A stretch of 64,000 nt of DNA from Nectonema munidae (GCA_030549495.1 JAUIRK010000761.1:62001-126000), one strand, 5' to 3'. Counted from the first letter of the stretch, positions 11,455-24,440 are shown. Numbers and translations are program-made. Notes: a model not told the origin generated them from the sequence alone.

Positions 11455-12420
11455 ATCCAAAATCCAGTACAGAAATAAAATAAGCATAGTCGATTTGGTA
11501 TAAAACAGATATTTTATTTTTTTGAAAATATTTTTGAAGACAGTATCTAGAAGTAAACCGCAAATATGATTCAAGCTTTCAGATATTTTAAAACCATAAA
11601 TGCCAAACCTGAGTCCAAAAATTAAACCAGCATCTTCCATTTGCCATAAAAACAGATATTTTATTTAAATTTCAAAAATATTTCTGTAGACATTAGACGT
11701 AAATCGAAAATTTGATTGACACTTTCAGACATTTAAAACCTCTAAATGCAAAAAATGATTTCAGAAATAAAAATTATCATGGTCGAATTGGTATAAAAAC
11801 ATATATTTCATGTAAAATTAGAGAGAATATTTTGGGATATAGTTTCCAGACATAAACTGCAAATTTGATTGACACTAGCAGTAAAACCTCTAAATGCGAA
11901 AACTGTGTTCAGAAATGAAATCATCATGATCTATTTGCTATAAAAACAAATTTTAGAACTAAACGCAAATTTAATTGATACTTATATGTATTTTCAAATT
12001 CAAACTGCAAAAATTGAGTCCATAAATGAAACTAGCATGGTTGATTTGGTATAAAAACATATATTTCATTGTAAAATTTGATGAATGTTTTTGGAGATAA
12101 TTTTTAGAAGTAAACCGCAAATTTGATTAACACTTATAGGTATTTCCAGATCCTAAACGTAAAAAATGAGTCCAGAAATGAAACCAGCATGGCTGATTTA
12201 GTATAACGCATATATTTTATGTAAAATGTGAAGGAATGTTTTTGGAGACAATTTTCAGAAGTAAACCGCAAATTTGATTAATACTTATAGGTATTTTCAA
12301 ATCCTAAATGTAAAAAATGAGTCCAGAAATGAAAACAGCATGACTGATTTAGTATAAAAACATATATTTTATGTAAAATTTGAAGGTATATTTTATTAGA
12401 TATATTTTTGATCAATCAAA
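11455..12420. repeat. Second tandem array, about 140-150-bp period
   Basis: About seven diverged copies with shared blocks such as AGTAAACCGCAAATTTGATT and GAGTCCAGAAATGAAACCAG. Unrelated in sequence to the first array but in the same element. Confidence 0.7.
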
Positions 12421-12995
12421 ATTTTGATTGACATTTTCTAAAAAGTAGCCATGATTATTGAAAAAATTAAATATATAAAGTGTTATGCGTTCCAAACTGT
12501 ATATAATTATAAATTTTTAGGGTATTATATAATATAGATCCTAAGTTATAAGGTTAAGTACAGATAATGTCAAAATTTTGCTGAAAAATTTTAATTTTTG
12601 ATTGACAGTTTTGGACATGAAGGGGTCATTCAACTACCACGAAAATGGTTTCAAAAGATTTTAGGAAAAGTCACAAAATTTGAAGGGATATGATTCAGCC
12701 AATTTTCTACAATTAATTTTTTAGTGAAGGGGGGGGGGGGGAACACTAATAGGGTTAAGAAATTATTTACAATTTTATAGTTCTCTTGAGTCAGGATTAT
12801 GTGTTTGAATATAAGCACGCAATTACCAGCATATAAATTGAACTCGAATTTATCATCATAGCAATTGAAAAGATCGTTAACATAAAGATTAAAGAAAATC
12901 TGTGCTAAAATATTGCCCTCTTAACACCACTATTTTGAAGGTCCTACCTTTTAGAGCATTCACATTCACGAAGTACAATAAAGTGCGGTTATAAC

Positions 12996-14041
12996 CAGGG
13001 CTTCGGAGCCACCTGAAAATAGCCTGGCTCCGGCTCTGCAGCCTGCTCCATTGGTAACTTGAAAAAAACTGAAAACTTTGGAAAACTGTAACTTTGTATT
13101 TTGAAAACCAAAACTTGTGTATTCTAAATACCGAGACTGTTTGAAAAACAGTGCACGTTGTTTACATATAAAAAAAGCTTGCAAAAACCGAAATATATTA
13201 ATAAACACTTTGCTATCTTTTTATTCATAATAGCTTCTGATGCACAGATGAGTTGTTTTTTAAAACACCCATTTAAAACATTGTAGGTACTACTGACTGA
13301 ACTTAAAATTTATTTTATCTTTAAGCACACGTCATGATTATGGTTCTAAAAAGGCTTTTATTTAACTCATTGACCAAGAAAATAAAACAAACAAAGTCTA
13401 AATAAAAGCAGATTTTTATTAACCGTTGAAAAAAGCGGACAATGAAAGAAAATTTCAAGTTGTATAAAAAAGACGATGAGCTTTAGTGGGTTATATAAAA
13501 TAAAACACTCAAACTCTTGCATTGAAAAATTTCAAATTAAATTAATTCAGTCATACTCTTAAGAGAATTTAACCTCAAAAAACGAAGAGCAAAATGAGGA
13601 ATTAAAATCAATCAATGTATGACAGAGAAAGTCTGACAGGATATATCAAAATATGAAGGGACAATTATGCAAATGAATTCGAGTTTTCTTTCAGCTTATA
13701 AATTTTTGTATGTGAATTTACTGTTTGCATGCAATATTCATATTTATAAACAAAGGTTTTACATGCTGTCTGTACTTTACACAATGTATGTATATATATA
13801 AAAAAAAATTGTTTATGATGCTTATCATGCAACGAGAGATGTAAAAATAAAAAAGCTGTTTTATCATTTATTTATGGTTTGTTCTCTTTAAATAGAATAT
13901 GAACATGAACTAAAACTGATTATTTTTCAAGGTTATATATGTAACAAATGTGCTTTTGTACTCTTGGGTCCAACATAGGCAGCCGCTTTTTTGTGACTCC
14001 TACTCCTATTTTGCGGCTCCAACTCCGGCTCCGAACCCCTG
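12996..14041. mobile_element. Non-autonomous hAT element with 8-bp target duplication
   Basis: Terminal repeats start CAGGGCTTCGGAGCC on the left and end GGCTCCGAACCCCTG on the right, matching the hAT CAGGG--CCCTG form. The 8-bp target GTTATAAC occurs on both sides (12988-12995 and 14042-14049), exactly the hAT duplication length. The 1046-bp interior has no transposase frame. Subterminal CTCC/GGAG-rich repeats on both ends are typical transposase-binding regions in hAT elements. Confidence 0.88.
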
Positions 14042-14339
14042 GTTATAACGGACTACCACTGGGGCACAATTTTAGTTCGTTATGTCAGGAAGGACAAAAC
14101 CGACAAAAATTTGTGAGTAACATCTTTTATTTTAAATACAAACACTGTTTTAAGAAAGTTTCGATTAATGAAGATTTTTCAAACTAAATAAATATTAGTT
14201 TTGGAACATAATTGAAATTATAAAATTAAATGTATACATTTTTATAGAAGTTTTTTTAAGGTTGTCATGAATTAATCACTCATGTAAATACTTTGTTTTC
14301 ATACACAGTCGTCAATAAAATGTATAAATACATGTCAGG

Positions 14340-14670
14340 GGCGCACATCCAGTTGGCAGAGGAGAAGATTTGTTTGTCTTTGGCTAGATTTTCCATATTA
14401 GTTTTATTGTTTTAAGGTTTAATCTTAGAATGAATATTTTAAATCTTTTTTTTCATTAACGTTCACTTCTTTGATATAATAATGCAAATTTGAGCCATAG
14501 GGATCCTACATATATGATGTCCCCTATGAGGGAGAGGGGATAAACTAATTCTAGATGCTCTGCATTAAAAAATAGAGCAGGAGACATAAAAATCACAACA
14601 GCGGGGTGGGGGTTGAAAAAATTAGCTTTATCCCTAAATTACTGTAACCAGGCCCGTTTATAAAACGGAG
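14340..14670 (+). repeat. Dispersed repeat, copy 1
   Basis: The core (about 14385-14505) matches 18058-18180: both carry a GATTTTC-ATATTA block, CTTAGAATGAATATTT and ACTTCTTTG-TATAATAATGC. Each is followed by a GTAACCAGGCCCGTT-like stretch. Family not recognised. Confidence 0.6.
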
Positions 14671-15109
14671 TGCCTAACATACGATTGAAGTGATCAACAC
14701 TAAGCTTATATTTATTCTATAGTACTACGGTTTCTGGTTTGTTTTTGTATTATTGAGACACCCTTTTTATGTTGAGATGATGAAACATAGAGCGCTTTAA
14801 AATTTCGCGTATCATGGATTAGCATGTATTTCATCAGGATATATATTAAAATTAATGCAAACTCAGAATAAAACATTTTACTCTCCGTTTCTTGTAAATT
14901 CAAAGTACGTATATATTTTGGTTAGGGTTTGGGTTAGGCCAACAAACAGCGATTTGGATTTATACTACCGCCAATGCTCAAGTTAGCGCCTACTTTGCTA
15001 ATTTATGTGGTGTGAAGAGCCGGTCTAGAAAGACCTTGGATGGACCTTGGGGCAAGTCACATCCCCTAATCAAACGTTTGCAAATTTCCACACTAGAAAA
15101 GTTATTTTT
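14671..15109. other. Intergenic, nothing recognised
   Basis: Short chance frames only. A GGTTAGGGTTTGGGTTAGG stretch near 14920 is telomere-like in look but is a single short run. Confidence 0.4.
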
Positions 15110-16000
15110 ATCAATCAATCTTAAAACGTAAATTTCTGGCTTCAACATAAAAAGTGTTAGCATCGTTCAAATGAGTACTTAGTGAGCAGTTTTTTTTGGG
15201 TAATATTTTTATTGGACACGCTCCCCTAAATTTTACTAGTTGTTCGCCAATAGTAACGGTATCTAGTGGGTTCCAGTATCTATAACAAATTAAAAAAAAA
15301 CTATCATGCATCATTTTTTCATTTCGATTCGTAGTATTTACATTATCAAAGCGAATGAAAATATTTACAAAAGTGAAGATCCATCTTTTCATTGCTGCCC
15401 CCCCCCCCAAAAGGGATTGCATTTTAAAAAAATGTATTGTAGCTATTCTTTGGTCTTTCACTTCTCCGATGTGAATAAGACATTGAAAATAGCCTAAAAG
15501 GTGACTAATTTCAAATCTTTCTTATCGCGCTCTCGATTCTTCCCATTTTGAAGTTTTTTTTACTAAAACAAATCACCACCACTAACACCAATTTGTGATA
15601 AAAAAATTTAAAATTTAATCACTAACACTCTTACATTATTTAAAATGTGTAAATAAAAATGTAGAAAAAATTACTTATAATTTTCTTCTATATGTTTAAT
15701 CAAGGTTATATCGAAAAAATAATTGAAGATTTTAATTACATCTTCAACATATTTCGCTTCATTTGAGGAACCTCTTACAACAATTTCGAGTTTGAACACG
15801 GCTCCTAAACGTATCCCAAGGTTCTCAGAAAATCTAGTTCCGTTGGGAGCTATCAAGTTTTCATCTGTTTGATCTTCTTAGGCTCCTTCTTCTTCAAAGT
15901 CTTCTGAAAAAGACTTTTTTGAATTTAAAACTTCGTCATAAATGTCTAATCCTGATTCGTCTGAACTTAAGGAATACTTAACAGATTCAGCAGAATAAGA
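15110..16000 (-). pseudogene. piggyBac transposase remnant
   Basis: Three decayed pieces on the minus strand line up with the piggyBac order. An acidic N-terminal region (SSDESGLDIYDEVLNSKKS, about 15880-15980) is followed by APNGTRFSENLG and FNYFFDITLIKHI (15671-15856), as in the family's NGT-W----FF-DELL region. PLDTVTIGEQLVKFRGACP (about 15200-15260) corresponds to the TIDEQLV-FRGRCPF catalytic block, with Gly where the first catalytic Asp should be. NTFYVEA follows. Frames shift between pieces. No termini were found. Confidence 0.55.
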
Positions 16001-16608
16001 GCTTCACGTATTTGAAGAAAATTTCATTAATGTTGCGACAAAAGAGTGACCAAGTAAAATAAATAACAGGTTGTGATGAAAAAGCAAAAATATGTATATA
16101 TGTGTCTTGGTGGAGGAAAAATTTACTGAATGTTGTATACAATGTGCGTATTCATGATTTACCACAACGTCAAAATCCTTTTCTCATCCAAGCGAAGCAG
16201 GTGAAGAAATGTCGCGTTTGAAAAATTGCAATCAGAATGCGCAATTGTGTCAGCAGCATAAGATGCTTTGCACACACGCACACAACACTGCTTGATTTTA
16301 CCGAGGTAAGGTGTTAGGTTGGCTAGATGCCTAAACATCTTGAATTCGAATACGTCGCTAGCCTTCATTACTTATAGTTCGATGCAAGTGCGATATTTGT
16401 TCCTTTTTGATGGAAAAACCGTAAGCTACAAGGGCATACAAAAAGTTCTACACTTAAATTTTCCATTATTAACTTTACATGCCATCTGTCACAGCTATTA
16501 TTGTCATTAGACATCGCACTAATTGCGTATAAAACTACTTGCTTATATCTTTTGATTATTTTTTAATTTCAGATTATATAATTTTAGCAATGTCTAATCT
16601 TTAGAAAA
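16001..16608. other. Intergenic, nothing recognised
   Basis: Chance frames of 60-70 codons on both strands match no family I know. Confidence 0.4.
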
Positions 16609-17290
16609 ATGAGTGGCGTGCCATTATTTATTTCTGCAAAAAGGGGGTTTATCTCCAACAGGGGAGCTAAGAAGCTCAAATTGCATTATGGGGATTCTGC
16701 TCCTGACAGATCAACAGTTATTCGTTGGATGAGTTGCTTTACATCTGCCAGACAGTCTTTGGAAGATGACCCACGCAGTGGTGCTTCAACAACAGTAAAG
16801 ACACAAATATTGATCTTGTGAAAGGCATACTTGATGGAGATAGACGGGCAACATATGATGAGATAGAGAAACAATCAGGCTTAAGTCGTGCGACATTGCA
16901 AAGAATGATTCACGAGGAGCTGGAAATGAAGAAGATTTGTGCAAGATGGCTACCTCGACTTCAATCTGTCAGGAGAACAACGCCAAAGTCGCCATGCTCT
17001 TTGTGTCATGAATTTGAACATGCTTGAGGAGCTTGGGGACAACATTTGGCGTCGAATCATCACAGCTGATGAGACTCCTCTTCCTTACTTTATGCCCGAG
17101 ACCAAACGTCAGTGCATGCAGTGACCAGGAGAGAGCCGATCCTTTCCGTGGCAGAAGTTTTGGATGTGAAAGTCAGCCGTGAATGATGTGGTTTAGACCA
17201 TGTCAAAAGACTCGTTTGAAGAAGGAATAAAAAAGGTTGCAAAGCTTTGCAGACATTCAAAATTAAGTTTTATAACTATAAAATTGTCTA
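16609..17290 (+). pseudogene. mariner-type transposase, decayed
   Basis: The N-terminal helix-turn-helix region reads AKKLKLHYGDSAPDRSTVIR then SLEDDPRSGAS, a mariner hallmark. After a frame change near 16805 it continues ILDGDRRATYDEIEKQSGLS and LEMKKICARWLPR, matching the family's second HTH and the KVCAKWVPR block. A further frame change leads to RRIITADETPLPYFMPETKR, the first catalytic Asp block (GDETW-Y-Y-PETKRQ). The rest of the DD34D catalytic core is deleted; a possible C-terminal SFEEGIKKVAKLC follows at about 17210. At least two frameshifts and a large deletion. TA-flanked ends were not found. Confidence 0.85.
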
Positions 17291-17417
17291 AATAACGTAA
17301 AATAGTTCATAAATCTCACTAGGAAAAATAATTTTTTTTTGGAAAACATAGGCACTTCATTACTGTGTCCTTTGTGTAATAACTAATGGATGTGCCCAGC
17401 GAAAGTTAAAGTAATTT

Positions 17418-17760
17418 ATAGATTCAAATATCTTCACTAAAAATGATAGGAATATACGAAAATGGACATCAGAAAATTCTACATACATGTCTATTTTGCT
17501 TTACAGAAATGATCTGAATTCTTTCTATAGTATCGCTTCGAAACTTTTCGTTTGAAAAGCCACCTCACGTTTGAGTTCATCAATAGTTTTAGAATTTCTT
17601 TGCATAAATCTGAAAACAAACAAAAATTTATAAGGCATTTACTTCAATTAAGTACGATGTTTCAATGACTTCTTTGTGTACATTTTTCAACTCATCACGT
17701 ATGATTTTCATTATTAAGTCATGATGGTGAATAGGGCACTTTGTATCAATTACATATGAG
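17418..17760 (-). pseudogene. hAT-type (SCAND3/ZBED-like) transposase fragment
   Basis: The DNA is a diverged copy of 23597-23890 and decodes poorly on the minus strand to the same helical region (EFSDVHFRIFLSFLVKIFE-like). Many stops in every frame. Identified through its better preserved relative. Confidence 0.45.
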
Positions 17761-17999
17761 ATTTTTGCTTAATCTAAAAACGAACTTTTTTCTATGAACG
17801 TTAGAGCACGTTCAGCACACAAACCAAGTTCTTACATTCCAGGTGTCAGAACCATAAGTAATTAAGTAACATTTTATTTTAATCAGTAAATTTCTTTCAA
17901 TAAAAGGCGAAGATAGTTCATGAAATTTCTACCAACCTAATCTTTACTGCGGTAGTTTAACACCAAGTGTGCACATTCAGAGATTCGCCCTTCCTCCGA

Positions 18000-18350
18000 C
18001 CCATTTTCAATTATATTTCTTTTTTTATAGTATTTATTAGACTTTTTTGTTTTCTGAGTAGATTTTCGATATTACTTTTCTTGTTTTAAAGTTAAGTCTT
18101 AGAATGAATATTTAAAAAAAAATTTTTTCATTAATATCCACACTTCTTTGTTATAATAATGCATATTTGAGCTATATTTGATCAGAGACAGTAATGTAGC
18201 CACATTTAAATAAGCCCATGCATTTTTGAGCGAGGCGAATATTTTTTATAGCACATAACTATATAAGAACTCTAAATTTAAAGCTTTAAATGTTTACCCC
18301 TATTAATTAGAGTTACATTAACCAAGCCCGTTGATAGAGGGGAAGGGAAG
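18000..18350 (+). repeat. Dispersed repeat, copy 2
   Basis: Direct-orientation relative of 14340-14670, about 3.7 kb away. The core at 18058-18180 is about 80 percent alike by eye. Confidence 0.55.
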
Positions 18351-18925
18351 GGAAGCTAGCCCCCCTCCCCTGGGAATTATTTTGCCCAACTGAAACTCCT
18401 TTAAAATATATAAATGTATACACTTTCTCATATTCCTGGCCTCATTAAAATCAGTTTGACCTCTCCTCTTAACCCATTAATGACCAACCTCTAGCATATG
18501 AGTTTTGAGCTAATTTATGATAGTTTTATGTAAACAGAACTCAATTACACTATTCATAACATTCTAGAACGTATATATAATTTTTTAGAGCAAAAAAATA
18601 AATCATAACCAAAAAGTTATATTGTCGTTAAAGGGAGCATATCATTTTATTGATGATGTGCTCCATATATAATATATAAAAGTAAATTGAAAAGAAACTC
18701 AAGGGGATACTTAAAAAAGTAAAATATACACATGTTTATGAACCTGAAAAAGTGGACTCAGTGAAACTGAAAGCTGAGATTGGAAATAATGAAGAGAGCA
18801 AATACCAACCTCCGAACCTTAAAACTAAAGATGGAGTATTGTCAGTTTGAAAAAAAAAGAGTGTCTATTTTTTTATTGTAGCAAGAAACAAGATGAAAAA
18901 AGTTCAACAAATTTATTAAAAAACT

Positions 18926-20639
18926 TTATTTTGAATGAAAAGCTGTGAAGCAATGCATATGTAGAGCCACGTTACACTTGGTGCATCTTTTTTTAGTACC
19001 TTTTTTACAAAACACACATATTTTTTGAGTAGGAAGATTGCCAAAGTCATGGTCTTTTTGATCAAGTCTAATGTCATTGCTAACTTTATTTGTAAAAAAA
19101 GGAATTTGAATTTTGTTTGCAGAATTTTGCAGAAGATATGTGTTAACAATTTCACGTATGAACCCAAGTTGATCCAGAGGTTTATCTTTATACAGACAAC
19201 TTTTTTTGTACAAAAACCAAGAATTTTGTAGCGATGCGTGAAATAAAAATCGGAAGAAAGGCCACCACCACTTCTTTAAACGTATGCTCATTTGGTATTG
19301 TGTAACATTTTGATTTGATCTGTCCACTCCACCCATCAATTTGTTATATTCTGCTATACCATTTGGTTGTTGTATGTATATAATTTTTTTTGTTGAAGAG
19401 CACCATCTTTTAATTTTTTTATTGGCTTTACTCCTAGGCAGGTGGATGCAAGATTCACTACGTTATTATCCCTCCAGGTTATAACAATTATTTTAGAACT
19501 TGCGTCATAGCGATAATCAAAATTACCTCTTTTTTTTAAGTAAGCATTTTTTATTAAGAATTGGACATTTCTGCAACCTATCACTTCTTATTACACCTGT
19601 GGCGTGAAATCCCTTCTTTCTTAGAAGTTCGAACAAATGCAAGGAGCAGAAGTAATTATCCATTATCAGGTGGTAATTACTTTGTGGTAAAAGATTAGCG
19701 AATTTCATTACCACACTACCTCCTATTCCTAATTCTTTGTTATATACTTCAGATTTACCCGCATATGGTGAAATAGAAATAATGTAGCCATCTGAAGTGC
19801 ACATTGTCCACGTCTTATACCCGAATCTAATAGGCTTTCCTTTCATAAATTGTTTAGAAGGATGCTTGCCGTAATATTCAATCATGGATTCATCAATACT
19901 AATATTTTTCGATTCAGGCATATAACGTAAAAAACGAAGGTTTATTTTGTCATAAAAAGGCTTTATTTTTGCCAACTTATTACCGCATTCTAGGCACTGG
20001 TTATCAGCTAAATGAATATAGCTAAGAATTTTCTCAAAGCGATTACGACTAAATGCTTTAGCTATCGCTATGTTATGTATATCGTCTTTTTGCTCCCAAA
20101 ACATTCTAGTTCTGCAAACTGGGCTGTAACCACTTATCATAAGAACACTTAAAAAAAGCTTCAACTCAGATTTATCCATACTAAAATTTAAATCCCCCTT
20201 ATCCCTTTTAGCATACAAGATTGTCTGTTGTAGAATAAATTCCATAATTTCATCATCAAAAAAAGCTCAAAATATTTTACTGGGGAAAATGAGTTTATAT
20301 CATCTAGAGAGGCTTGAATGCGGGAATCGTTATTACACAATATACTTTTTATGTCAATTTTTTCCATTTTCTTGAGTCTGGAGTTCTTTTATCTATCATA
20401 GTATCATCTTCATCGCCGCATAACTCCTTCGAACCATCGATATTATTTAAAACCAAACTTGCACTAGCATTCAATTGTTTTCCCGAAAGGTTGTCGATTG
20501 AAAGTTCATAATCTTCATCACCACTGTCAACATCGCTTATGTATGAATTTTCTGGAGGACAAATGTAAATTTGAGCAGAAGAAAATTCACTATCAGTCAA
20601 AAATGATATGGCTTCATTCACATTCATATTCGGAAACAT
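18926..20639 (-). pseudogene. piggyBac transposase (PGBD-like)
   Basis: A cut-and-paste DDE transposase in four frame segments. 20639-20349 is an acidic N-terminus (SDVDSGDEDYELSIDNLSG). 20245-19523 is the core, with FSRNRFEKILSYIHLADN, the first catalytic Asp in NISIDESMIEYYGKHPSKQ, the GKPIRFGYKTW block and the second Asp in LIMDNYFCSLHLFELLRKKG. 19584-19354 is a short segment with VITWRDNNVVNLAST. 19339-18926 holds MMGGVDRSNQNVTQYQ (third Asp), KKWWWPFF and a C-terminal zinc ribbon CVFCKKGTKKRCTKC ending in H--CFTAFH. All three catalytic Asp residues survive; at least three frameshifts, one in a T-run near 20262, kill the gene. Confidence 0.92.
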
Positions 20640-20683
20640 TTATTAGTATAAAAACTCTCGTTATAACCTTACTACACACGGAC

Positions 20684-20998
<315 letters not shown>

Positions 20999-21920
20999 CA
21001 TTCTATTCTCTTTTACATAAATACACACACATACATATAGACGAGCAAAAAATTGGTATACTTACGAAAAAAGAAATTAAAAGAAAATTTAGATTCAGAA
21101 ATTCAGTGAATGTTTCAGAAAAGTAAAAAGAAATAAAGAAAATTGAAAAAGATCGAGGTAGTCGTAATCGAATACGGATCAAAAGGCAGTGCAGTAATTT
21201 TGGCCTTGAAAGATACTTTACGTTTTGTATCACATCAATATTACTGTCGCATTTGGAACTTCAAAATAAAAATTTAAACAATATTCTGTACAAAGAACAA
21301 ATGATAAACAAACGATAAACTTTTCTTCTAGAAAAACTCCATTACATTATTGTTTACATTGATTATGTGCAATCAAGGTCACATAGTTACTGCGTAAATT
21401 TATACGGTAATGAAGCCTGCACTTAAAAATGGTATATTAGGATCTTGTTGTAACGAGTTTTATTGTCGATTGGCCAGATAAAAGTGAACACAGAGATTTT
21501 TTCGGAAATTACATAATTGACCTTGATTATGTAGTCTTTTGTGACAATATAACTTAAAAGTTATATTTTATTTTGTTGATTCAAAGAACTCCAAAAATAT
21601 TTTTTTTTTAATTCTGAGTTTTAGGTTCTCCTTATTACACTCTAATTTAGTTATAAAGATTGCATCGAGGCTTAATGTCTGCTTTATCGTGCCATAGTTT
21701 TGGTACTGGTAAAATAGTAATTATTTTGTAACTGGTTTTCATACTGGAGCTCATTATTTCTATTTTGAAGATATGTGCCCCAATAAATCAACAGGTTTAT
21801 TTAACAAAACTGTCATTAAGGTCTTTAGATTAAAAAATATATGAAAAAACGTTTTTGTGTTAAGAAATTTTATAGTAAAAAAAACATAACTTTTAAGTTA
21901 GGATGTCATTAATGGGTTAA

Positions 21921-22240
21921 TCAGTTCTGTCCCTCCCCTTGTATTTAAAATGGGTACGTGGCTAATTTAAACAATCGTCTTTTATTCTAGAAATCAGATA
22001 TATATCATCTTTATCCTTAGATATTCGTTTTATTTAACCCTTTAAGCACTATAGGACATATGTATCACATCACTCTATTTATCAAAAAAGTACCAATTTA
22101 AATAGTTAAATGAATATATGTAAATAAAAACAAAAATAGAACCATTTCTTATCCAGAAAAAGTAATTTTTGAAGCAAAGTTTAGAACTTTGAATAAAAAA
22201 TTCCTTTTACTTTAATTCTATTTTATAAACTAAAAAAAAT
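21921..22240. other. Intergenic with a lone piggyBac-like end
   Basis: TTAA at 22034-22037 is followed by CCCTTTAAGCACTATAGG, which looks like a piggyBac terminus. No inverse partner was found in the window. Confidence 0.3.
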
Positions 22241-23240
22241 TTGCATCTAGGAATATCATCATCATCATCATCATCCATTTTGCCTTCGAGGCATGATTAT
22301 TGTTCCCAAAGAGTCGGGGTCAATCAGTTTCCTGCAACAAGTACACCTTTTCATTCTTTCTTTAGCATCACTTCGCACCAGCTTTCTTTTTTTCCATATC
22401 GTGGTGAATCACTTCATTCTATGCTTTCTTTGGTCTTCCTCTCTTCATCTTTCCATCAATCAATTCATCTTTTATCTTCTTTACAACGTTCCCTTCGGAC
22501 ATCCTTTCGACATGACCAAACCAACGCAATCTATTCTCTTCTAAATGCACTTCTATATCCTCAATTCCAATTTTCTTTCTCAACACATCGTTGGCAATCC
22601 TATCTTTCAGCGTCTTCATCCTAATCATTCTCATCTCAATTGTTTGTAGCCTACTCGTGGCAGCCTTCTTCATCACCCAGCATTCAGAACCGTAACAAAT
22701 CGTACTTCTAACGCAAACTTTATACAGTCTTGCTTTTAGTTCGTCAGATAAAACATTTCCACACCGTAAGCCGGATAATTCCTTGAACTTTTTCCAACTT
22801 ACACGTATTCGCGCTCTTACGCTACTAGAAACATCACTGTTGCAATTGATCATATCGTCCAAATAACAAATCATCAACAACATCGAACGTATCATCTCCT
22901 AATTTGACTTTTTCAACAAGAGTACTTACGCTGTCTCTATTTTTTCACTTTCTACAAACAAAGCCACTCACTGCAGAAAGATAGCCCTTTATAAAGGAAC
23001 ATCTTTTGGGAACCCACTTATTACAAGTGGTGCATAAAATGGCGTTTCTCATTACCCTCAATCCACATAATGAACAGGGGTCGACACTTCTCTCAAATAC
23101 TTCTCAATCAGTTGCCTCATTATGAAAATTGCGTTTATAGTGCCTTTTCCTGGTGTAAACCCCATTTGCAGATCATCAATATCAACTTTCACTCTGATCC
23201 TACCTTCAAACACTCTTTCTAAAACCTTCATACTGTGCTA
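22241..23240 (-). pseudogene. LINE reverse transcriptase, 5'-truncated
   Basis: On the minus strand the upstream part (about 23100-23240) reads MKVLERVFEGRIRVKVDIDD then LQMGFTPGKGTINAIFIMRQ, the RT finger/palm motif of non-LTR retrotransposons. A second open part (22419-22895) reads VRSTICYGSECWVMKKAATS then RLQTIEMRMIRM and EENRLRWFGHVERM-SEGNVV, the classic post-RT thumb region. Between them parts are missing or shifted, including the catalytic box. The 3' end on the minus strand runs into a (GAT)n tail at 22255-22276, as several LINE clades have. A dead 5'-truncated insertion. Confidence 0.88.
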
Positions 23241-23475
23241 CACCATTTTCAGACTTTTTCCCAATAGGGATCCTAGATTTATACTAGCCAGTCTCAAAAT
23301 AAGCTCACTGCTACTTTTTAAAATCGAATCCTTTGCACTTTTTGTAAGATTTAAAGACATGATCCTCGTATTTTTATTTGCCCCGTCTACCCGAGGATTT
23401 TGTAATTGGGAACATTGTTTTATAAGATGTGAATTTCGCTGCATTATCATAAAGTGTGATATCAGAGCAAACATT

Positions 23476-23890
23476 TTATGACCGGATGCCTTTCCTGGCG
23501 TCAACCACAGTTTTAAGCGTTGGGCCTAGTCTTTGTTCTGATGAACAGAACCTACAAGACATCATCTTTTTTCCTTGCAGCGCAAGGTTAAAGGAATTCA
23601 TATATTCAAATATGTTCACTAAAAATGATAGAAATATGCGAAAACAGACATCAGAAAATTCTACATGCATATCTAGTTTGCCTTCCAGAAATTGCTGCAT
23701 TTCTTTCCATTGTATCGCTTGCAAAATAAAACCACATCACGTTTGAATGCATCAAGATTTTTTCAAATTGAAAACACAAGATTTGAAGCATTTGCTTTTA
23801 TGAAATACACTGTTTTAATGACTTCATTGGAAACATTTTTCAACTCATCGGGTATGGTTTTATGGCTCGGCGCACTGGGTACCAATTACA
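23476..23890 (-). pseudogene. hAT-type transposase fragment (SCAND3/GTF2IRD2-like)
   Basis: The minus strand carries VSNEVIKTVYFIKANASN, then FKRDVV, then VEFSDVCFRIFLSFLVNIFE and MNSFNLALQGKK. The last matches the FL--IF-HLN-LN--LQGK block of hAT-derived proteins such as SCAND3 and ZBED5. Only about 110 residues, with frame changes, so dead. A diverged relative lies at 17418-17760. Confidence 0.65.
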
Positions 23891-24228
23891 CCTGAAGATT
23901 TTTTGCTTAGCCAGATTTCGACTTAATACTATGCGCTGTAAAAAAATTGATCACTTTGTCAAATGTTTCTCTTTCAGGTGTTCTATTGCTTTGTTTTGCA
24001 AAATAAAAAATTGTCTATCAAGTTCTTGTCATATACATATTGTACGTAAACACAAGGCTGAGACAAGTTTACAGCATCAATCTGAGCAAAAAAGTTGAAA
24101 ATCGAATTCCGAATCAATAAAATCACATTTGACACGTGACCAGACATCTCTCCTTTTAGCCTTCTAACGGTATCGTTTGACAGGAAGATTGAATCTTAGC
24201 ACATTCAATATATCTTTGTAACAAGGTA

Positions 24229-24440
24229 ATCATCATCATTATCATCAAAGTCCCGTATCCATTTGGACGTTGACAACCATGTAGCACCAAAGTTGTCGAT
24301 TTTTCATTTTTCTTCTCATCTCGGTTATCTTGTGATTCCTTTCAATAACTTCTTTGAGTCCATCTGTGAATTTCTTCCGTGGTCTTCCTTTTCCTCTATC
24401 ATTCCGAATGTACACATCTAATCCGTCTTTTCTCTCGATG
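24229..24440 (-). mobile_element. LINE 3'-end remnant
   Basis: Minus-strand reading KGRPRKKFTDGLKEVIERNH, KITEMRRKMKNRQLW and VVNVQMDTGL matches the last residues of many LINE ORF2 proteins (GRP-KRW-D-V, then R--WR), and it is followed by a (GAT/AAT)n tail at 24229-24248. Only the terminal 60 codons remain. Confidence 0.65.

Larger units (their letters stand above)
9309..12754. mobile_element. Non-autonomous piggyBac-type element, TTAA-flanked
   Basis: The left end is TTAA (9305-9308) followed by CCCTATTAGTGCT. The right end is CACTAATAGGG followed by TTAA (12755-12758). An 11-bp inverted repeat starting CCC and a duplicated TTAA target are the signature of piggyBac transposons. The 3446-bp body codes for no transposase and is largely two internal tandem arrays (9420-10440 and 11455-12420). 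A homopolymer of about 13 G precedes the right end. It would need a transposase in trans. Confidence 0.75.

Noticed and set aside
14915-14940. Telomere-like GGTTAGGGTTTGGGTTAGG
   Set aside because: Too short and irregular for a telomeric array.
16159-16510. Overlapping frames of 63-69 codons on both strands
   Set aside because: No family resemblance, no start context or splice signals, and within chance length for this composition.
22034-22060. TTAA followed by CCCTTTAAGCACTATAGG, a piggyBac-like terminus
   Set aside because: No inverse partner next to a TTAA was found in the window, so no element can be drawn.
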